Source: Muraenolepis orangiensis (lineage: Eukaryota; Chordata; Actinopteri; Gadiformes; Muraenolepididae). From it: a stretch of 64,000 bases of DNA. Under the pieces are notes generated by a model. The model was not told where the DNA came from. It saw only the letters and a program-made list of their open reading frames with translations, and ran no database searches. Where the stretch lies: NCBI GenBank assembly GCA_027704905.1, contig CM051019.1, forward strand, positions 19,681,867 to 19,745,866, in the 5' to 3' direction. Position numbers and translations under genes: made by a program. This document shows positions 36,331 to 64,000 of this stretch, piece by piece (the first letter of the stretch is position 1; each line of letters begins with the position of its first letter).

Positions 36331-38657
36331 ATGGAGTCTTTCAAAGGTAAACGTTTTTCTAACTTCATAGACACTTTAATAACCTCATGTTCTCTCACTG
36401 GGAATCAAAGTATTTAAAAACATGTTTATGGCACTCCACAGTGTCGCTGCTATGTGTTGCCTCTAGTTAACCCTCTTGGTTAGGGCTAGTAGGGGGTTTG
36501 GGCTAGTAGAGGGATAGGGCTAATAGAGGGTTAGAGTTAGTAGAGGGATAGTGGTAGTAGAGAGATATGGCTAGTAGAGGGTTACAGCTAGTAGAGGGAT
36601 AGTGCTAGTAGGTGGTAAGGGCTAGTAGAGAGTTAGGGCTAGTAGAGGATAGGTATAGTAGAGGATAAATAGAGGGTTAGGGCTAGTAGAGGGTTAGGAC
36701 TAGTAGGGGGTTAGGGCTAGTAGGGGATTAGGGCTAGTAGGGTTAGGGCTAGTAGGGGTTAGGGCTAGTAGAAGGTTATAGTAAGTAGAGGGATAGGGCT
36801 AGTAGGGGGTTAGGGAGGGAGGGAGGGAGGGAAGGGAGGGAGGGTTTTGTCTAGATTAGGGCTAGGGGGTTAGGGGTTGTGTCAATGTGAAGAGAGGCGA
36901 TACTTATAAAGTTGTCCTGACCAGGGCCCTGCCCTCATCGGAGCATTCCAGTGGAGATGGACGAGTCGATGATGTCATTAGGTCTGGAGCTAGCCTGGCC
37001 TCCTCCCTGTCACCAGTGTTCTGACGAGGACGCCTCCATCCAGGAGCCTCGCCCCCACGGCCTCCCCCACCTCCAGGTGTCACCGGGTCACTGGGGGTCA
37101 CAGGGTCATCACCATCAAGGGGGTCACCAGAGCTGGGGAGACCAACGTGGAAGTCCAGCGGGACTGTGTCCCCAAGAGATCTCTGTTGAGGGACAAGAGA
37201 GCCTGGAGCCTCCCCTCGCCCTGGTATCGGCCCCATACCACCCGCCCCACGGTGGGTACACGTTTACCTTCATCTACAAAGCTACAAAAAATATGCATCA
37301 AAGACTGGAATTATTGTGTTCTCGTGACTTACGATAGAAAATATGAATCAGACATGAATTAAGCATCTTCTTCAATAGGATTGGCAGTTGGCACGCCAGG
37401 GAATGGGTGTGCAGGCCCGAAGCCAGCCCATAATCACTACAATCATCACCAACACCCTCCGCACTGGTACAGCCCTCACTAACCCCAGTCAAGCTGGGTT
37501 CACAGTTCTGTGTGCTGCACGATAGTGAAGATCCACGCCGGATCACAGCTGCCTGCGTTTATACACACTTGTGTACATAAGGGACAGTGTTGCGCATCTG
37601 ACTGCAACGAAAAAACTAAAATAACAATGACAAAATATCTTGAATGAACTGAGTCACGACGTGGATCTTCACAAACTTTGTACACTGTAAATGCAGCTTA
37701 ATCCTACCGAACCCTAAAGTCCTCACTAACCCAAGTTAATTAACCCTACCTAACCCTAAAGTCCTCACTAACCCCAGTAACCTAAACCTACCTAACCCTA
37801 AAGTCCTCACTAACCCCAGTAGCCTAACCCTACCTAACCCTAAAGTCCTCACTAACCCCAGTAACCTAACCCTACCTAACCCTAAAGTCCTCACTAACCC
37901 CAGTAACCTAACCCTACCTAACCCTAAAGTCCTTACTTACCCTACCTAACCCTAAAGTCCTCTCTAACCCCAGTAACCTAACCCTACCTAACCCTAAAGT
38001 CCTCACTAACCCCAGTAGCCTAACCCTACCTAACTCTAAAGTCCTTACTAACCCCAGTAACCTAACCCTACCTAACCCTAAAGTCCTTACTAACCCTACC
38101 TAACCCTAAAGTCCTCACTAACCCCAGTAACCTACCTACCTAACCCTAAGTCCTCACTAACCCAGTACCTAACCCTACCTAACCCTAAAGTCCTTACTTA
38201 CCCTACCTAACCCTAAAGTCCTCTCTAACCCCAGTAACCTAACCCTACCTAACCCTAAAGTCCTCACTAACCCCAGTAACCTAGCCCTAATCCCAGTAAA
38301 CCCTGCACTATCACAACTGCTACTATGAACATTGTTTTATCTAGTGGCTTATGTGTGTGTGTGTCTGAATATCCCTGGAGCAGGCCAACCCCTGGGGACA
38401 GCCTAGCGAGGCGAGTGGCGCCTGCAAGCGATGGCGTGGTGGGCGAGGTCAGCGTTGTGACATCATACCCCGCTGTGCCGGCGCCAGATCACAGGACGCA
38501 GGAGATCAGACGGACCATCAGCCTGCCGGAGGAGTGCAGTAAGTAAACACACACACACACACACACACACGTGTGCATGTGACATGTGTTGTGTAAGTTA
38601 CATATGTGTGTGTGTGTGTGTGTGTGTGTGATGTTCTATAAAATGTATGTAAGTAAC

Positions 38658-38697
<40 letters not shown>

Positions 38698-40803
38698 TCT
38701 GTAACATGTGTGTGTATGTGTGTGATAGGGAATGTGTTCATAACCTACTCGGTAGACACCGCCAGGGAGATGATTCCCTTCAGCAAGTTCCTCTATGACC
38801 AGGGATTCAAACCTGCGGTATGTTCCCCCCCACCAACACTTAACCCCTGACCCCTGACTAACCCTTAACCCCTAACTTACCCTTAACCCTTACCATATCT
38901 GACCAGGGATTCAAACCTGCGGTTCATCCCCCCCAACCCTTAACCCCTAACTAACCCTTAACCTCTAACTAACCCTTAACCATTACCTTCTCTGATCAGG
39001 AATTCAAACCTGCGGGACGTCCCCCCCAACAGTTTACCCCTCACAAATCCTTAACCCCAAACTAACCCTTAACTTAACCCCTAACTGACCCTTAACCCTT
39101 ACCCTCTCTGACCAGGGATCAAAACCTGTGGTATGTCCCCCCAAACTTTTAACCCCTAACTAACCCTTAACCCTTACGTTCTCTGATCAGGGATTCAAAC
39201 CTGCGGTACGTCCCCCCCCAACCGTTAACCCCTAACTAACTCTTAACCCCTAACTGACCCTTAACCCTTACCCTCTCTGACCAGGGATTCAAACCCTCTG
39301 GACCCCATCATTTGACCTAGTCTGGTAGATCAGGACCCCGTAGTTTGACCTTTTAGACAGTGTGCTCCCAAAAAAAGGGAGGCGTTTTGAGAAACACTGA
39401 CCAGGTCCCAGTGGATCTGGACCCCTCCAACTGTGTGCTGTGTGTTGTCACCAGATTGATATCTTTGATAATCCGGTCAGAAGAATGGACATCACCAGAT
39501 GGATGGACAGCTACCTGAACAACGTGAGTTACGCTGCTTGGATTTGGATCAGGGTGGGGTTAGGATCAAGGTTAGGTTGGGCCAGGATTAGGTTAGGGTC
39601 AGGGTTAGGTCTAGGTTAGGGCCAGAGTGAGGTTAGGGCCAGGGTTAGGTTTGGGTCAGAGTTAGGGTTAGGTTTGGGTCAGGTCAGGGTCAGGTCAAAG
39701 TTAGGTTAGTTCAGGATAGGGTCAGGGTGAGGTTGGTGTCCAGGGTTATGTTCGGGTTCAATACATCAAACCCTTTTTTTTAAATCAACATTAACCATAC
39801 TTAGGTTAGCCATTTTACCTATCAAGGTCAAATGTCTGAAAAGCACAAGACCTCTATCTACCACAGGCTCAGCTGGGAAGGTAAGGCTGAAGGTTTGAGG
39901 TGTGAACTGACCGAGTGGCTGCTTTGTTCCAGAAATCTGTGCTGATCATCGTGGTCATCAGCCCCAAATACAAGGAGGATGTGGAGGGAGAAGGGGATGA
40001 CGAGCATGGTCTCCACACCAAGTACATCCACAGCCGAGTGAGTCTGACCCCCTTTAGGTAAAGAGGTGGTGTGGAACATCTCCCACCGGTATAATGAGGA
40101 GGTGGTCTGTATAATGAAGAGGTGGTGTGTATATTGAGGAGGTAGTGTGTATAATGAATTGGGTCAGGGTGTACTGCTGACTGTGTCTTCCTGGTTTAGA
40201 TCCAGAATGAGTTCATCAGACAAGGCTCCCTGAACTTCAGACTGGTCCCTGTGCTCTTCCCCTCCGCAATCAAGGTAAGTAATAACCATAGTGACAGTGC
40301 TGTTGTTATGGGGATAATGATGTTGTTGCTATGGTGACACTGTTGTTGCTATGGTGACACTGTTGTTGCTATGGTGACACTGTTGTTGCTACGGTGACAC
40401 TGTTGTTGCTACGGTGACACTGTTGTTGCTACGGTGATGCTGATGTTGCTGTGGTGACACTGTTGTTGCTATGGCGACAGTGTTGTTGCTATGGCGACAG
40501 TGTTGTTGCTATTGTGACAGTGTTGTTGTTATGGTGACATTGTTGCTGCTATGGTGACACTGTTGTTGCTATGGTGACACTGTTGTTGTTAGGGTGACAG
40601 TGTTGCTGCTATGGTAATAGTGTTGTTGCCGCGGTGACGGTGTTGTGTTGCAGAGTAAGCACGTTCCCTGCTGGCTGCTGAACACCCGAATCTACAGGTG
40701 GCCTCAGGACACCCAGGACCTCCTGCTGCGCCTCCTCCGAGAGGAGCGCTACGTCACCCCCACCCCGGCCAGATACCTCACCCTCACTGTCAGACCCCTC
40801 TGA
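36331..40803 (+). CDS. traf3ip2: TRAF3-interacting protein 2 (Act1/CIKS), IL-17 receptor adaptor
   Basis: Nine coding exons: 36331-36346, 36925-37251, 37379-37466, 38384-38538, 38729-38817, 39455-39523, 39933-40037, 40200-40274, 40654-40803. All are in phase and give 357 residues. The N-terminal HRSIPVEMDES block matches the start of mammalian Act1 and contains PVEMDE, which fits the TRAF6-binding consensus PxExx(acidic). A proline/histidine-rich middle follows. The SEFIR domain (about 195-340) shows RNVFITYSVDTA, IDIFDNPVRRMDI, VLIIVVISPKYKEDVEG, HGLHTKYIH, FIRQGSLNFRLVPVLFPSA and LLRLLREERYV in order. Act1 binds IL-17 receptors through SEFIR-SEFIR contact and recruits TRAFs in the cytoplasm. 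It is much shorter than human Act1 (about 570 residues). The loss is in the linker between the N-terminus and SEFIR, unless further exons were missed at 37.5-38.3 kb. Confidence 0.9.
36475..36850. repeat. GGGCTAGTAGAGGGTTA array in traf3ip2 intron 1
   Basis: Units of about 18-22 bases (GGGCTAGTAGAGGGTTAG) repeat some 15 times, then (GGGA)n at 36815-36845. Confidence 0.9.
37700..38295. repeat. About 42-bp array with TAACCCTACCTAACCCTAAA units, traf3ip2 intron 3
   Basis: Unit TAACCCTACCTAACCCTAAA plus GTCCTCACTAACCCCAGTAACC repeats about 14 times, with some shortened copies. Confidence 0.95.
38545..38726. repeat. CA and GT microsatellites in traf3ip2 intron 4
   Basis: (CA)n at 38547-38570 and GT runs at 38605-38630 and 38660-38695. 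The GT-rich sequence leads into the SEFIR exon acceptor. Confidence 0.85.
38818..39300 (+). repeat. Exon-edge array: about five decoy copies of the traf3ip2 exon 5 donor
   Basis: Exon 5 ends GACCAGGGATTCAAACCTGC-G|GTATGT. Copies of this edge (GATCAGGGATTCAAACCTGC and variants) recur near 38907, 38996, 39112, 39190 and 39285, joined by CTAACCCTTAACCCC spacers. Two copies keep a usable GTATGT or GTACGT. Confidence 0.9.
39545..39765. repeat. GGGTTAGGTTAGGGTCA degenerate array, traf3ip2 intron 6
   Basis: Telomere-like on the G strand, with about ten irregular units. Confidence 0.8.
40290..40640. repeat. 20-bp TGTTGTTGCTATGGTGACAC array, traf3ip2 intron 8
   Basis: About 17 units run nearly to the acceptor TGTTGTGTTGCAG at 40653. 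Confidence 0.95.
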
Positions 40804-41215
40804 CCCCACCCATTTGACCTCACCCTCACTGTCAGACCCCTCTGACCCCACCCATTTGACCTCACCCTCACTGTCAGACCCCTCTGACCCCACCCATTTG
40901 ACCTCACCCTCAGACCCCTCTGACCCCACCCATTTGACCTCACCCTCACTGTCAGACCCCTCTGACCCCACCCATTTGACTTCACCCTCACTGTCAGACC
41001 CCTCTGACCCCACCCATTTGACCTCACCCTCACTGTCAGACCCCTCTGACCCCACCCATTTGACCTCACCCTCACTGTCAGACCCCTCTGACCCCACCCA
41101 TTTGACCTCACCCTCACTGTCAGACCCCTCTGACCCCACCCATTTGACCTCACCCTCACTGTCAGACCCCTCTGACCCCACCCATTTGACCTCACCCTCA
41201 CAGTCAGACGTCTTT
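40780..41215 (+). repeat. Exon-edge array at the traf3ip2 stop codon, 42-bp unit, about 10 copies
   Basis: The last codons (ACCTCACCCTCACTGTCAGA then CCCCTC TGA) are part of a 42-base unit that repeats about ten times downstream, almost identically. One copy is shortened by 12 bases. The first copy supplies the C-terminus TLTVRPL and stop. Confidence 0.95.
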
Positions 41216-41319
41216 TAAATGAGTTCATACCAGCTTATGTTTTTTTAATTCTGTTTGAAGTGTTTCTGATTTCAGTACATTCCTGTGTTTAGTGAGATTT
41301 GACTACATATCTGTGAAGT

Positions 41320-41325
41320 ATTAAA
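41320..41325 (+). terminator. Possible poly(A) signal of traf3ip2
   Basis: ATTAAA about 100 bases after the stop-codon array. Confidence 0.3.
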
Positions 41326-41457
41326 TGTCTACCAGGTTTGAGTGTCACCTAACTGGCTCTGTATTTTCATTTAGACTTCTCCTTTGTTTTTCGAATACCA
41401 CTCCATTAGGCCTTTGTTATTTATGATGAGGAAAATAAGTATAGAGACCATCGAGTC

Positions 41458-41600
41458 AAGTCCAGTTTATTGTCACTTCACAGTTTACACAAGTATGACG
41501 CAGTGGTGTGAAAATCTGATGTGCAATACCCGACGACAGACAGCAGTTGTAAAATAAGATAATAGATAAAAATAGAATAAAAATAGAATAGAATAAAGTT
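41458..41600. repeat. Dispersed repeat tail (family B), second copy
   Basis: TTTATTGTCACTTCACAGTT and GTGCAATACCCGACGACAGA match 12418-12490. It ends in an A-rich AATAGAATAAA tract. Confidence 0.7.
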
Positions 41601-41944
41601 AAATCAATAAATATCGTTGTATCATTGTAATAATCACTGTCATGTAATAAAAATAGGCTACACACACACTACAATGGTTTAATTCTCCTTGTGACCTTGT
41701 GCTATTAAGGAACTGCTGGAGCTACTTTAGGAATTCAACTCTCCTCTTTATCCTGCATGGCTTATGCCGTTAGTAAAACAGACCTTCAACCTTTTCCCAT
41801 TTGATATGACACAGTAGTCGGTGTCCTTTTAAACCAGGACAATATAGTCCCTGTGAATGTTGACCACCAGAGGACGCTGAGCAGCTTTTATTTTGAAACT
41901 CGAGTGAGCTTCAACAAAAAAGAAAAAAAAGTGTTGTGCTCTGC

Positions 41945-42110
41945 TGTGAACGACGGAGAGACCCGAGGACAGACTGAGAGACCCGAGGACCGACGGAGAG
42001 ACTCGACGGACAGACTGAGAGACCCGAGGACAGACTGAAGACCCGAGAACCGACGAAGAGACCCGAGGACAGACCCGAGGACAGACTGAGGGACCCGAGC
42101 GGTGATCAGA
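41945..42110. repeat. 18-27-bp GAGACCCGAGGACAGACTGA array
   Basis: About seven imperfect units 0.9-1.0 kb upstream of the rev3l start codon. Confidence 0.85.
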
Positions 42111-42229
42111 AGAGACCCGACCAGACATGACCGAGCAGGGAAGGAACCACAGTGGAACCACATTTTGGAACTGATTTCATTGTACCGGATTTATTGTTAA
42201 TGATCAATTAGCGTGGATTTACGTCTTGG

Positions 42230-42480
42230 TCCGCCTCGCATCGTTACGTTACACTGTGCGGTGACACAGTGAGAGACGGTGACAGCCTTGTCCGATGGAA
42301 ACACGCCGACCCGCAGCGGCGTGTTGATGTTGTCAACAAGAGACACGGCGACCCGGCTAGCCAGCCGGCCGGCCGGCCGCGTCCCCGACTCGGTCACCGA
42401 CGCCGTGTTAGCTTAGCGGCTAGCCTGCTCTGGTTGAGCCAGGTGGGACGGGCTTAGGGGTTGCGTGTAGCCCGGTGGTC
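42230..42480 (+). promoter_or_regulatory. CpG-rich region, candidate rev3l promoter or 5' UTR
   Basis: Denser in CG dinucleotides than its surroundings (GCCGGCCGGCCGGCCGCGTC near 42365) and located 0.5-0.75 kb before the start codon on the same strand. No TATA box is evident. Assignment is by position only. Confidence 0.35.
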
Positions 42481-42719
42481 TGTGGACACAAACCTGGGGC
42501 CCAGACAGCCTCTGAAGCTAAAGACTAAATCACCGCCATACGGTGGTTATTGTTATACTATAGCACAATAACACTGTCATACTATATTATAGTAGTATAT
42601 CACATAAGGACTGCAGTATGTGTGTTGAGCTAACGGGATAGACAGCCTCGCTGCGAAGCTCCTGATGGGAGGGCAGAGCCCAGCGGGTCTGTGTTTCCTC
42701 GTCAGCCCGGGCCAGGGGA

Positions 42720-42985
42720 CCACCGCCCGCATGCTGGTCCTGGTTCTGGAGTAGGCTCCTTCGGGTCTGCTGCTGGTTATGAAGTAGGCTCCCCTGGGTC
42801 TGCTCCTGGTTCTGAAGTAGGCTCCTCTGGGTCTGCTCCTGGTTCTGAAGTAGGCTCCTCTGGGTCTGCTCCTAGTTCTGAAGTAGGCTCCTCTGGGTCT
42901 GCTCCTGGTTCTGAAGTAGGCTCCCCCCGGATCTCCTCTTGGTTCTGAAGAAGGCTCCTCCGGGTCTGCTCCTGGTTCTGAAGCG
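42720..42985. repeat. 33-bp array ending at the rev3l start codon
   Basis: Units of GGTTCTGAAGTAGGCTCCTC plus TGGGTCTGCTCCT repeat about eight times. The last unit reads GGTTCTGAAGCGTC-ATG, so the array abuts the initiation codon. Confidence 0.93.
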
Positions 42986-42987
42986 TC

Positions 42988-64000
<21,013 letters not shown>

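Noticed and set aside
40609..41228. Acidic and basic repeat proteins antisense to the end of traf3ip2
   Set aside because: Shadows of the 42-bp stop-codon array.

Overview
The window looks like a teleost fish chromosome. It has spliced vertebrate genes with short GT-AG introns, tRNA-derived fish-type SINEs, a BEL/Pao retroelement, a pogo-like DNA transposon and an extreme load of tandem repeats, including several (CA/GT)n runs of 130-190 bases. That repeat load recalls codfishes (Gadiformes), but the species cannot be proven from sequence alone.

Layout. 1-10.9 kb is gene-poor and made of repeats: a 45-bp minisatellite, a 1.9-kb element with an internal 52-bp array, a degenerate BEL/Pao pol, a hAT-type transposase remnant and a fold-back element with a 69-bp palindrome. 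11.0-16.9 kb holds a complete 10-exon SLC22 solute carrier. 18.5-29.8 kb holds fyn, with a possible non-coding first exon near 18.5 kb and coding exons at 23.06-29.8 kb, including both alternative kinase-entry exons (brain type 7A and T-cell type 7B). 33.4-35.0 kb holds a two-exon rhodopsin-like receptor of the GPR139/GPR142 type. 36.3-40.8 kb holds traf3ip2 (Act1/CIKS, IL-17 receptor adaptor with a SEFIR domain). 42.99-61.58 kb holds the first 24 coding exons of rev3l (catalytic subunit of DNA polymerase zeta); the gene runs off the right edge inside a 2.4-kb tandem array.

All five genes are on the + strand. Every coding junction listed was checked by eye for GT-AG ends and reading-frame phase. 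The order fyn, traf3ip2, rev3l in transcription direction matches human 6q21, where SLC22A16 also lies, so this is a conserved vertebrate block. The genes do not form one pathway: Fyn and Act1 act in receptor signalling, Rev3l in translesion DNA synthesis, and the other two are a membrane transporter and a receptor.

The most unusual signal is that many minisatellites are built from exon edges. The repeat unit contains the last or first bases of an exon plus its splice site (or start or stop codon), copied up to 14 times on the intron side. This recurs in slc22, fyn, traf3ip2 and rev3l, giving dozens of decoy splice sites.
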